Shown one piece after another: positions 1 to 7,200 of a stretch of DNA of 20,339 bases (its first letter is position 1; every line of letters begins with the position of its first letter). The stretch is from Flavipsychrobacter stenotrophus. Lineage in GTDB: Bacteria > Bacteroidota > Bacteroidia > Chitinophagales > Chitinophagaceae. Position numbers and translations under genes: made by a program. The notes beneath the pieces were generated by a model. The model searched no databases and had not been told where the DNA came from. It saw only the letters and a list, made by a program, of their open reading frames with translations. The stretch covers positions 1-20,339 of the forward strand of contig CANCOG010000022.1 of NCBI GenBank assembly GCA_947379685.1, given 5' to 3'.

Positions 1-546
1 TGACTTATCTTTATAATTATAGATCTGTTCCGCGGTAAAAATATTGTAGACCACATAAAGGACCACCGGTACAAATGCAGTAAGAAATGTTTGCACCGAG
101 TCAATTTTAGCTGTTGCGATCATTGCTATACATGCAGTTAGAAAAGCAACCGATATCAGCACAGCAAAATACCGCAGCCGGATATAACCCCAGCCAATAA
201 ACCACCCCACACTCAATAAGACGGCGAATGCCTGGAACCTACGCGCAATAAAAAAAGCATCGAACTCGCCACTGGCATAACTGTCAATACCTTTATATAC
301 CGCAAAGAAACCGAATATCAACAATGCAAAGGTGGGCAGGAAGCGTACCCTGAATGAATAAAGCAAGGCCGCTATACCCATACCCGCCGCCAGATAAAGC
401 GTGTGGAGTACAGCCTCATTCTGCAACAAAACATAACGAACATTAATGCTATACAACAGAAAATACCCGATCGCGGCCGTAGGCAGCATCAGGAATATAA
501 CCTTAGCCAGAAACTCGTTTATGGGCGTGGCGCGTTGTATATTCAT
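1..546 (-). CDS. Multi-pass inner-membrane protein, N-terminal part (cut by window edge)
   Basis: The frame is open for 182 codons from the ATG at 544-546 to the left edge, so the C-terminus is missing. The protein starts MNIQRATPINEF. It shows about six hydrophobic segments, near residues 14-33, 47-64, 67-86, 103-122, 127-148 and 153-172, with short basic loops between them (for example IARRFQ before the fourth). This indicates an integral inner-membrane protein. No catalytic or transport motif is visible and I do not recognise the family. A soluble domain could follow beyond the edge, since the frame is still open after the last hydrophobic stretch (EQIYNYKDKS). A TATTTTTA sequence ends nine bases before the ATG and resembles the Bacteroidota -7 element with one mismatch. 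Gene reality is likely; function is unknown. Confidence 0.85.
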   Translation of the reverse strand, partial: MNIQRATPINEFLAKVIFLMLPTAAIGYFLLYSINVRYVLLQNEAVLHTLYLAAGMGIAALLYSFRVRFLPTFALLIFGFFAVYKGIDSYASGEFDAFFIARRFQAFAVLLSVGWFIGWGYIRLRYFAVLISVAFLTACIAMIATAKIDSVQTFLTAFVPVVLYVVYNIFTAEQIYNYKDKS

Positions 547-587
547 ATAGCAGCATAAAAATAGGATTAAAATATTTAGGGCTTTTG

Positions 588-704
588 TTAAAAGTTGAGC
601 GTTACTTTCATGCTGATCGCTAGATCTTCATAAAAATGGATGGAACCTCGCTGATATAAATATTGTGGGTCTGGCTGTTTGCTGAGTAAACAAAGCGCAC
701 AATT
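588..704 (-). pseudogene. Possible relic: C-terminal strand of an outer-membrane beta-barrel protein
   Basis: This is a 38-codon open stretch ending in TAA, with no start codon at its head; a TGA lies directly upstream at 705-707. Its translation ends YEDLAISMKVTLNF followed by the stop. Alternating hydrophobic residues with a terminal Phe are the usual signature of the last strand of an outer-membrane barrel. It lies between the 68-aa gene and the membrane protein gene, both on the same strand. I infer that it may be the 3' end of a decayed porin-like gene. The stretch is short enough to be chance, so confidence is low. Confidence 0.22.
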
Positions 705-715
705 TCAAGGCAACC

Positions 716-922
716 TTAAACCTCCTTCAGAAAGTCTTTAGCTGATTGTAATTTAATTTTTCCCTCCACGGCTAGCGAAACCTCATTAACTGCACCCTTT
801 AGTTCTTTCAAAAATCCTGCCTTTACCGGCGTAATAGGCTCACTTTTTACAAATGAGAAACTATTCAATAGTTCAAGCATAAAATTTGCCTTTCTGTCTT
901 TCACATCTATTAGTATCTTCAT
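716..922 (-). CDS. Small antitoxin-like hypothetical protein (68 aa)
   Basis: The ATG lies at 920-922 and the product is 68 aa. It begins MKILIDVKDRKANFMLELL and ends with a lysine- and glutamate-rich helix (SAKDFLKEV). A short beta strand (KILIDV), a helix, then FVKSEPIT and two more predicted helices resemble the small antitoxin-like proteins that sit beside RelE/ParE toxins in many Bacteroidota. No toxin gene follows: the 126 bp before the end of the next partial frame, and the other strand, hold no complete 80-100 aa frame. It is therefore either a solitary antitoxin or a small protein of unrelated function. AACTTTGCAC directly before the ATG is a partial -7 element. The role is inferred from general resemblance only. 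Confidence 0.6.
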   Translation of the reverse strand: MKILIDVKDRKANFMLELLNSFSFVKSEPITPVKAGFLKELKGAVNEVSLAVEGKIKLQSAKDFLKEV

Positions 923-982
923 AGTGCAAAGTTGCTGCTATTTTATATGGTCAGATAAGAAAAAGCAAAATAACCATTTTTC

Positions 983-1393
983 TTACAAAAACCGCTTTTT
1001 CAACTCTGGCGTTGGCAGCATGCATTCGTTCTTTTTCCCGAACCATTTATAGCGATTGCGTGAAATAAGATTGTAGGCCGCATCGCGGATAAAACGGGGA
1101 ACGATGATTGCCGCATAGAGAATAGACCACGCTCCACCCAATAAACGTAAAACTTGTAAGGCCGCAGTAGAACGGGAATAATAGCGGCCCTGGTAAAACA
1201 ATATAAAACTTCCTGCTCCATCAGCAGCATTTGCTGTGTTTTCCAGCGCTTTAATGCCTGGGGCAGACTGAAGTGTTGCAAAAAGGAATTGCTTTTTTTT
1301 GTCGTGACGGATCACGAACTGAACAGAAGAGTTGCAGAGATTACAAACGCCATCAAAGAAAAGTACCGGACTTGATGCATCGTTTGTATCCAC
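983..1393 (-). CDS. DCC family thiol-disulfide oxidoreductase-like protein (DUF393)
   Basis: This 136-aa protein carries the family hallmark near its N-terminus, VLFFDGVCNLCNSSV, with the DxxCxxC arrangement that names the DCC family (DUF393, YuxK-like). The later pattern (FATLQSAPG, then a YYSRSTAALQVLRLLGG segment and a C-terminal RNRYKWFG) also fits the full-length family, whose members are about 120-140 aa. The CxxC pair suggests a thioredoxin-fold redox role, but no substrate is known for most members. The start is GTG at 1391-1393; no ATG gives a complete N-terminus. It begins 19 bp after the stop of the lipoprotein gene on the same strand, so the two probably form one transcript. An AT-only hairpin (arms 958-964 and 977-983) at its stop codon may end transcription weakly. 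Confidence 0.9.
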   Translation of the reverse strand: MDTNDASSPVLFFDGVCNLCNSSVQFVIRHDKKKQFLFATLQSAPGIKALENTANAADGAGSFILFYQGRYYSRSTAALQVLRLLGGAWSILYAAIIVPRFIRDAAYNLISRNRYKWFGKKNECMLPTPELKKRFL

Positions 1394-1412
1394 AGATAAT
1401 CTATTAATGAGG

Positions 1413-1670
1413 TTACTTTTTCAAAGTGTCTTTTGACACTTTGTTCAGCCTTGCATTTAAAAATGAATCAGCTATTACCTTCACTTCTATTTTCATACGC
1501 AACTGAAGATCGGTTTTACCGGCAGCTTCAATTTCACGGTTCTTTTCCACCATTATTGAATCCACTTTTTGTTTTATCTCTTTACTGGTAAGTGGTGGTA
1601 ACGCCTTCTCTTTATTGCACGATGTCCAAAATATGGCCAAAAATAACAGGCCAGTAATTGTTGTTCTCAT
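1413..1670 (-). CDS. Small lipoprotein (85 aa)
   Basis: The chosen start is the ATG at 1668-1670, giving MRTTITGLLFLAIFWTSCNKEK. This is a typical signal peptide with a lipobox ending in Cys at residue 18. A longer frame starting at 1784 exists, but it would read through the divergent promoter region and bury the signal peptide, so it is rejected. The mature part is about 67 aa, highly charged and probably helical (KEIKQKVDSIMVEKNREIEAAGK), and ends SKDTLKK. It should be lipid-anchored in the periplasm or outer membrane. No known domain is recognised. It is divergent from the DUF4294 gene and lies just upstream of the DCC gene in the same direction, 19 bp apart. A perfect -7 element precedes it. 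Confidence 0.75.
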   Translation of the reverse strand: MRTTITGLLFLAIFWTSCNKEKALPPLTSKEIKQKVDSIMVEKNREIEAAGKTDLQLRMKIEVKVIADSFLNARLNKVSKDTLKK

Positions 1671-1679
1671 AAGCCTAAG

Positions 1680-1687
1680 CAAAAGTA
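1680..1687 (-). promoter_or_regulatory. -7 element TACTTTTG of the lipoprotein-DCC operon
   Basis: Read on the reverse strand, TACTTTTG matches the Bacteroidota -7 consensus TAnnTTTG exactly. Only nine bases separate it from the ATG at 1670, so transcription would start within a few bases of the start codon. A TTG lies 16 bases upstream, slightly closer than the usual -33 spacing. This element supports the short start for the lipoprotein. Confidence 0.5.
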
Positions 1688-1792
1688 CTTTCTTAATAAC
1701 TATCAAATACCGTACCATAGTACCGGCAAGGGGAATTAACATTTTCTTTTCGCTGCAAAGGCAGTTCAAATGAAAATGCGGCATGATTTTCG

Positions 1793-1800
1793 TAAATTTG
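1793..1800 (+). promoter_or_regulatory. -7 element TAAATTTG of the DUF4294 gene
   Basis: TAAATTTG matches TAnnTTTG exactly and ends eight bases before the ATG at 1809. A promoter here would exclude the upstream ATGs at 1770 and 1776 and favour translation from 1809, giving an almost leaderless message. No clear -33 TTG is seen at the usual distance. Confidence 0.45.
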
Positions 1801-1808
1801 TTTATACA

Positions 1809-2459
1809 ATGTTTCTGCGTCCGTTAAATATATTCCTCTTGATCATTATGCTTTTAGGAGCATCAGGAGGAACATGGGCTCAAACCTCAACAAACGACAC
1901 TATTCGGCTTGGGGCAGCAGACATAGACGGGCATATTTACCCTTACGTATTTCTGCCAGAGTTTACGAAGGTAGCCCTCATGCTCAATGATGAAGACCGG
2001 AAAAGGATCAATATACTACGCTCTCAAGTGTATGCTACCTATTCTTATGCCCTCACTGCCGCAGCTATTTTCAAGTCAATTAATGCCGAATTGGAACAGC
2101 AGCCTAACCGAAGGGCGCGAAAGCACGTGCTAAAAAACATTGATAAACAGCTGGATGTCGCATTCAAACAACCATTAAAAAATCTTTCAATTGACCAGGG
2201 CCATGTTTTGATCAAGCTGATCAACCGGCAAACCGGCGACAATTGCTATCATATTATTAAGGAGTTAAAAGGTGGCTTTTCGGCAGTGATGTGGCAATCA
2301 GTCGGCGTATTTTTCAATAACAACCTGGCCCGTGACTACGACCCTCAGGGCAAGGACAAAGAACTGGAATCCATCGTCCAGGAACTGGAATCTTCTGCCG
2401 CTTACCGTTATCAGCTATACCTGCAAGACGAAATGATGCGCAGGATTGGGCAGAAGTAG
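1809..2459 (+). CDS. Secreted DUF4294 family protein
   Basis: From the ATG at 1809 the product is 216 aa and starts MFLRPLNIFLLIIMLLGASG with a signal peptide ending near TWAQ. The mature protein matches the DUF4294 pattern known in Bacteroidota: a short strand segment (DGHIYPYVFLPEF), a helical block with YATYSYALTAAAIFK, a long basic helix (RRARKHVLKNIDKQL), then the conserved core GHVLIKLINRQTG, HIIKELKGGFSAVMWQ and NNNLARDYDPQGKD. The function of the family is unknown; the signal peptide suggests a periplasmic or outer-membrane-associated role. An in-frame ATG at 1770 would add 13 residues with no merit and overlap the divergent promoters. The gene is divergent from the lipoprotein operon and convergent with the lectin-like gene. 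Confidence 0.88.
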   Translation: MFLRPLNIFLLIIMLLGASGGTWAQTSTNDTIRLGAADIDGHIYPYVFLPEFTKVALMLNDEDRKRINILRSQVYATYSYALTAAAIFKSINAELEQQPNRRARKHVLKNIDKQLDVAFKQPLKNLSIDQGHVLIKLINRQTGDNCYHIIKELKGGFSAVMWQSVGVFFNNNLARDYDPQGKDKELESIVQELESSAAYRYQLYLQDEMMRRIGQK

Positions 2460-2507
2460 CATATGTTTGAAATTTCAATCTCGTTTTCCCACTCAAAGAA
2501 AATAAAA

Positions 2508-2548
2508 CTTCCGACTGATCAGGTTCAAAGAATCTGATCAATCGGAAG
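2508..2548 (-). terminator. Terminator of the lectin-like gene, between convergent genes
   Basis: CTTCCGACTGATCAG (2508-2522) pairs with CTGATCAATCGGAAG (2534-2548) with a single mismatch. On the reverse strand the hairpin is followed by TTTTATTTTC, as expected for an intrinsic terminator 47 bp after the stop of the 2595-3002 gene. On the forward strand no U-tract follows, so it would serve the DUF4294 gene less well. Confidence 0.7.
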
Positions 2549-2594
2549 TCATCATGGTGAAGAAAGTGTATACGTGCGAGAGAAAGAATAACTT

Positions 2595-3002
2595 TTACTC
2601 AAAAGAATACTGAACAACCAGATCGTTGTACTGAGCATCTTTTTCGTCTTCAAAAATCAGGGTACCACTACCAAGTCCATCGGCAACGTTCCTTTTTAGT
2701 TTACAAGGTTTTGGCTGCCAGGCGTCATCCTGGGTAGCAGCCCCGTTCTGGCGATATCCGGCAATATATATAATGCGGTCATCGCTGCGGTCGCGGTCAA
2801 TTGTTTCTGCAACCAGGTTGCCATCTTCGGCACTCTTAGCCATTATCACATTGAAGGAACTATCATAAATGCAAACCACATTGTCGGCTTGTTTCGCCAT
2901 ATCTGTCGAGAATTTCAGATTGACTTGTGCATATCTCGGAATAGTCAACTGGACAGTATTTCTCCAATCAAATGGCAGATTGTTGGTGGGACTGAAGGCC
3001 AT
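2595..3002 (-). CDS. Small beta-sandwich protein with a LecB (PA-IIL)-like calcium motif
   Basis: The product is 135 aa from the ATG at 3000-3002, with no signal peptide and a strand-rich sequence. The C-terminus reads EDEKDAQYNDLVVQYSFE. LecB (PA-IIL), the fucose-binding calcium lectin of Pseudomonas, ends EDGTDNDYNDAVVV plus a short tail. The spacing E..(4)..D...YND is the same, so four of the LecB calcium ligands would be present here as E118, D122, N126 and D127, while the third acidic ligand is Q124. The N-terminal half (VQLTIPRYAQVNLKF) also resembles the first LecB strands. LecB is 114 aa and also lacks a signal peptide. I infer a lectin-like sugar- or calcium-binding protein; the missing ligand and the lack of a C-terminal Gly argue for a divergent or different specificity. 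It is monocistronic, with its own terminator. Confidence 0.75.
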   Translation of the reverse strand: MAFSPTNNLPFDWRNTVQLTIPRYAQVNLKFSTDMAKQADNVVCIYDSSFNVIMAKSAEDGNLVAETIDRDRSDDRIIYIAGYRQNGAATQDDAWQPKPCKLKRNVADGLGSGTLIFEDEKDAQYNDLVVQYSFE

Positions 3003-3030
3003 AATATTCTGATTTAATTATTAACAACGA

Positions 3031-3069
3031 CTACTCTATAGGCTTTTCGTCATACGCCCCCTACTCTAT
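3031..3069. repeat. Two CTACTCTAT repeats, exactly 30 bp apart
   Basis: CTACTCTAT occurs at 3031-3039 and again at 3061-3069, upstream of the lectin-like gene. A related TACTCTATTT lies at 3533-3542, just beyond the response regulator stop codon. Same-face spacing of about three helical turns would suit a dimeric regulator. This is a pattern, not a known operator. Confidence 0.3.
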
Positions 3070-3197
3070 TTGGGAATTTTCGGGAAACTTCCATTAAAGA
3101 ACTATGTATTTTTTTGACTAACTGCGATGTTGTAAAGCATTGAACCTTATCTCTTTTGCTTTAACGAATACAAATATCGCAGGGGGCCTCCCAAAAA

Positions 3198-3228
3198 AAA
3201 ATAGCCAATTGGGTGAATTGGCTATTTT
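3198..3228. terminator. Bidirectional intrinsic terminator
   Basis: AAAATAGCCAATT (3198-3210) and AATTGGCTATTTT (3216-3228) are perfectly complementary around the loop GGGTG. A run of A precedes the hairpin and a run of T follows it, so it can act in both directions. On the reverse strand it would end a transcript coming from 3500-3240 or read-through from the LytTR regulator gene, whose stop codon is over 300 bp away. That distance suggests something is transcribed in between. Confidence 0.75.
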
Positions 3229-3390
3229 TTATTTCAGAAATGTTTTTATATTATCAGCTTTTTATCAAATGCCTTCCGAATACTACTCCTTGAGATAAAC
3301 AAATGAGGCACTTTCAACTATCACCTTAATGGGGCGCACTTCAAATTTCGCACCGTCACTGTAGGCGAATCAAGACTCCCATCTCTTGCA

Positions 3391-3496
3391 TATAAAGCCA
3401 GGAAGGCTTGCCAGGGCAACGGGAAGGGGACACGGTCTTTACCAGAAAGGAAGCAAAGCTTGTAACCCCGTAAAAAAGAAATCCAGAATAAGTGGC
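3391..3496. other. Structured stretch of unknown nature (possible small RNA)
   Basis: On the forward strand AAGCCA (3395-3400) can pair with TGGCTT (3491-3496), closing a stretch of about 100 nt. Inside, GGGG (3426-3429) can pair with CCCC (3466-3469), ACA with TGT, and CTTT (3437-3440) with AAAG (3455-3458), around an apex reading AGAAAGGAAGCA. The apex recalls the GGAAGGAAGCA of bacterial SRP RNA, but the conserved AGG on the 5' side is absent and the loop is one base longer. Length and shape fit a small SRP RNA; the missing conserved bases speak against it. The same DNA is open on the reverse strand for 71 codons (3324-3536). Confidence 0.25.
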
Positions 3497-3554
3497 TTAG
3501 GAACGATAATAAAATAACTTCATCATAAAGTGTACTCTATTTAATAAACGTTCT

Positions 3555-4292
3555 CTAATCGCTCTTTGTTACTTTATGGAATTTCAATAAAAAGTCCTCC
3601 CGCAAGTGTTTTGCGATCGGAACTTCCTTGCCATTGGACATCGTCACACTGCCATTTGTCTCATATCGCTTAATAAAATTCAGGTTTATAATAAAAGATC
3701 TGTGTACCTGGTAAAATAGTTGTTGGTCTAATAGACTCATGAATCTGGTCAGGCTATACGAACTGGTAATCTCATTTTTGACAGCTACCACGTGTGTGCA
3801 CTTATTTGTCGCTTCAAGGAACAAAATTTCATTCATGTCTACATAGTCAACCCCTGTACTATTAGGAATTCCTATCTTCGAGTTTAAGGGTACGGCGCCA
3901 TTCTGTGATGCAAGGCGCCTGTACCTTATCCGCTCCATGGCTTTATCCACCGCACCTGCAAGGTCTTTATCATCAATTGGCTTGAGCACATAACCTGTAG
4001 GAGAAAACTGAAAAGCCTTCAGTGCGAACTCAGCATGGGCGGTAATAAAGATCACTTCTGCCTTGAGTCCGGGTAACATGCTCAGCAAGTCCATACCTGT
4101 TTTCCCCGGCATGGAAATATCGAGGAACAAAATATCGAACTCACTGTTTCTCAAAACAGGAAGTGCTGTATTCCACGTATTGTAGGTACCCAGCACTTCA
4201 ATGTTATTATATAAGTCCTGCAAACATTTCAACAATAAGCCAACAACTTTGGGCTCGTCATCAACCAAAATACAAGAAAAACTATCTTTCAT
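3555..4292 (-). CDS. LytTR-family response regulator
   Basis: This 245-aa protein has a receiver domain at residues 4-125 and a LytTR DNA-binding domain at about 145-242. The receiver shows the acidic pair D11-D12, the phospho-acceptor D58 in LFLDISMPGKTG, T84 in FITAH and K104 in YVLKPID. The LytTR part shows the typical VDMNEILFLEATNKCTHVV start and the YQVHRSFIINLNFI core followed by KEVPIAKHLREDF. It is the output partner of the kinase encoded just upstream: its ATG lies 11 bp inside the end of the kinase gene, which implies translational coupling. It should bind direct-repeat sites in the promoters it controls. No close terminator follows; the nearest is at 3198-3228. Confidence 0.96.
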   Translation of the reverse strand: MKDSFSCILVDDEPKVVGLLLKCLQDLYNNIEVLGTYNTWNTALPVLRNSEFDILFLDISMPGKTGMDLLSMLPGLKAEVIFITAHAEFALKAFQFSPTGYVLKPIDDKDLAGAVDKAMERIRYRRLASQNGAVPLNSKIGIPNSTGVDYVDMNEILFLEATNKCTHVVAVKNEITSSYSLTRFMSLLDQQLFYQVHRSFIINLNFIKRYETNGSVTMSNGKEVPIAKHLREDFLLKFHKVTKSD

Positions 4293-7200
4293 TCTTTTCT
4301 GGATATTTTATACTAACAATTACAGTTGTGCCGGTTTCAGGAGCGACCTTATCGATATATCTGATCGCTAAGTGTATTTTTTCATACTTATTGAACACCT
4401 TTACCAAATCATCGAGAAGACGTTCGCCATATGATTCCCTTTTTACAACGCTGCCCTCCTCGATCAATTTTGATGCCTTACGGCCGATTCCATTATCATC
4501 AATAATACAATTAATTTCATTAAGTAGCAAGACTCGTTTGAATTCAATTTTCAAATATCCTTTTGTCTCTCTATGAAATAACCCGTGATCAATGGCGTTC
4601 TCAACTATTGGTTGTAGTAGCAATGCCGGTATCTTGACATCCTGAGGATCAATATTGCTATCAGTTACTATTTCATAATCGAATTTATCTTCAAACCTCA
4701 TTTGTTGCAACTGCACATAATTATGCAGGTTTTCAGTCTCAGCGGCTATTGTTATGTATCGGTTTCTCGATGACTTGATATATGCCCTCAGGAGTTTGGA
4801 GAACTTGGCTACGTGCGTATATGCCTCATTCATTTTCTCTTCTCTAATAAAAAACATAACCGTACCCAGCGTGTTAAAAATGAAATGAGGGTTAATTTGA
4901 GCGTAGACCGATTTCAGTTCTACACCAAGCCGCAGGTTACGCTTGATCTGATTTTTATTGATTACCCGACTTGAAATGTATACAAGTAATACTATCAGAC
5001 CCATAAAAACCAAACTACTTATCAGCCAAAATAAGTTGCTCTGAAACAGCAATTGCCACCAATATGGCTTTACGTAGATAACGATATTAGTTTTCTCACT
5101 CATCCAAACCTCATCATAAGCCTTTATAGAAAGTACATAGTAATGGCCTGGTTTAATTCCTGAATTGAGCGTAATTTCATTAGAATTTAGTTCATGCCAT
5201 GTTTGGTCTCCGTTAAAAATATGATACAAATATTTCGGCGTTCCGTTGCCCGCCGGATTTATTATATCAAACTGAAGTCTCATGTTCTTTTGATCGAGCA
5301 ACAAAGTATCGTTTGCGGACAGGCTATAGGTAGAGTCTTTGTAGTTAAGTATAAATTTATATTGAGTGGTATAAGAACCTGCACCTTGCCTGATTTCATC
5401 TTCTGTCGGTATATCTACCCAAAACAAACCCTTGTCGGTATTCAGCAATAATTTCCCCCATGACGCCTGAACATCATTTATGTACTTGTAATTTAAGTCT
5501 TTTACATTCGGATACAATACATACCTTGATATTTTATGCGACCCTTCAATCTTACTAAATAAAACACCAAAACGGCCACACACAATAATCAGGTTTTTGT
5601 AAAGCAGCATTGACGTTTTTTTCAGGTTTATTTCCTGAAATAGACTCTCATATGACCTTCTTTCGGGGTCGTACAGCGTAATTTTATTGCTACCCCGAAA
5701 AAAAATATTCCCGAATTGCTTATCAATAAGAATTTGTTCAATGTTCTTTGTTCCGAAAACAGAAATCTGGCCTAGCGCGAGTACAGTATCTGTTCCCTTT
5801 TTGTCATTATGGATAAATACTTTATCCTGGTTATACGCCCAGTAATTTCCTCTCAAGGAATCAAATTCCAGTCCATTATACCTGTCTGGGTCAATCACTT
5901 TATTAACGATAGTGTCATGTTCAATTTTCGATTGTACCAGGCCGTGTTGGGCAATTAGAATTACATTATTTTTATCATAACCTGCGGTCGCGTAAACATT
6001 CCCCCAATACCGTTTGCCATAATTTACCGAAAGTTCATTTCGCTTATCGAGCCAAAGCCCCCCGTTTACCAGCGACTTACCCAAAACCAAAAAAGTGTCG
6101 TTATTATAACGCGTAATTTTTTTAATGTCATTTTTAATATTTGACTTAATATATTGAAGTTTTAATGTACTATCAAACTTCACAAGGGTGGACGTAAATT
6201 TATTCCACCAAAACGCAAGGTGATCACTTTCTCCGCCTACATATCTGAAGTTCTTAAAGTCCAGATCTCTTTCTTTTCTAAATCTGTTTTGAATATCATA
6301 CCTGACATATAGTCCATTTGTCTTTGTTGCCACACATTTCTGCCAAAACGAATCAACTATCAGCAAATTCAATTCAATTTTGTCGTTAAAATTACTTCCG
6401 AGCATATCTATTAATTTATATGCCTTCAGATACCTGATTGTTGGCTTGGTCTCCAACTCCAAAGCGGTTTTATTTGTGTACAAAAAAACATTTGTTTCCC
6501 CTTCCCTGCTCGATTTTACATCTACAAAATTAATTTGTTCGTCCACACCCATTGTTCGGATATCAAAAGTGTCGGTTTTGCCAGTTATTACACTTAACAC
6601 ATAAAATGATGTGTTGATATTATTATAAAAATAGGAGAAAATATGGTCGCCTAAAACCATATCCTGAGATTGGTGTATTGCTTCCCGAATACCCGAATAA
6701 CTGAGGGCACATATTCTTTCAAATTTAATTTTTCTTTCGCTGATATTTACCTTGTACAAATTGCCCCCGAAAACTAAAAAGATCTGACCAGTCCTGTTAA
6801 TAAGAAAAACAATGTGCTTTTCAGAATCGCTCAAATCTACTCTCTCTGCTCCATCATCAATATAATGTGGCGTTTCCAACTCTATTAGGCTGTCATTTAC
6901 ACCAAGCCAAAGCTCATTTTTAACCTTGTTTTTTGGATTCGCATTTGTAAAAACTATACCACTACCCCATGGGCGTTGCTGATGAGGATATAAAACCGTT
7001 GAAATTGGTGGTATGTAAGGGCAATGGTATTTCCCATTCTGCATGTACCCCAATTCATGTGAAATTGTGCTCAACCATATTTTACCGCTGCGGTCCTCCA
7101 TAAGGCCCCAGATATCATTATTCGTCAGCCCATCAAAAACGCTAAAAACTTTTGTATCATAACCATTGTACCTGACTACCCCTTCCGGTGTGCTCATCCA

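Larger units (their letters stand above)
3003..3554. other. Spacer of 552 bp: repeats, terminator and an unassigned structured stretch
   Basis: No frame with a start codon and more than about 30 codons is convincing here. The left third is upstream DNA of the lectin-like gene and holds two CTACTCTAT repeats. The middle holds a strong terminator hairpin (3198-3228). The right third (about 3280-3500) is less AT-rich than the rest and contains both complementary ends able to form a ~105-nt RNA and a 71-codon stop-free reverse frame without a start codon. These parts are listed separately. Confidence 0.5.

Noticed and set aside
1671..1784. N-terminal extension of the lipoprotein (start at 1784)
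   Set aside because: It would bury the lipoprotein signal peptide 38 residues inside and cover the exact -7 element; the ATG at 1670 is better.
1770..1808. Upstream ATG start for the DUF4294 protein
   Set aside because: The extra residues do not improve the signal peptide and overlap the -7 element at 1793-1800.
3391..3496. Confident call as bacterial small SRP RNA (ffs)
   Set aside because: The apex AGAAAGGAAGCA resembles the SRP domain IV sequence, but the conserved 5'-side AGG is TTT and the loop has one extra base. Kept only as an unassigned structured stretch.
4163..4576. 137-aa forward frame opposite the LytTR regulator and kinase genes
   Set aside because: It is antisense to two well-supported overlapping genes and its translation shows no recognisable domain.
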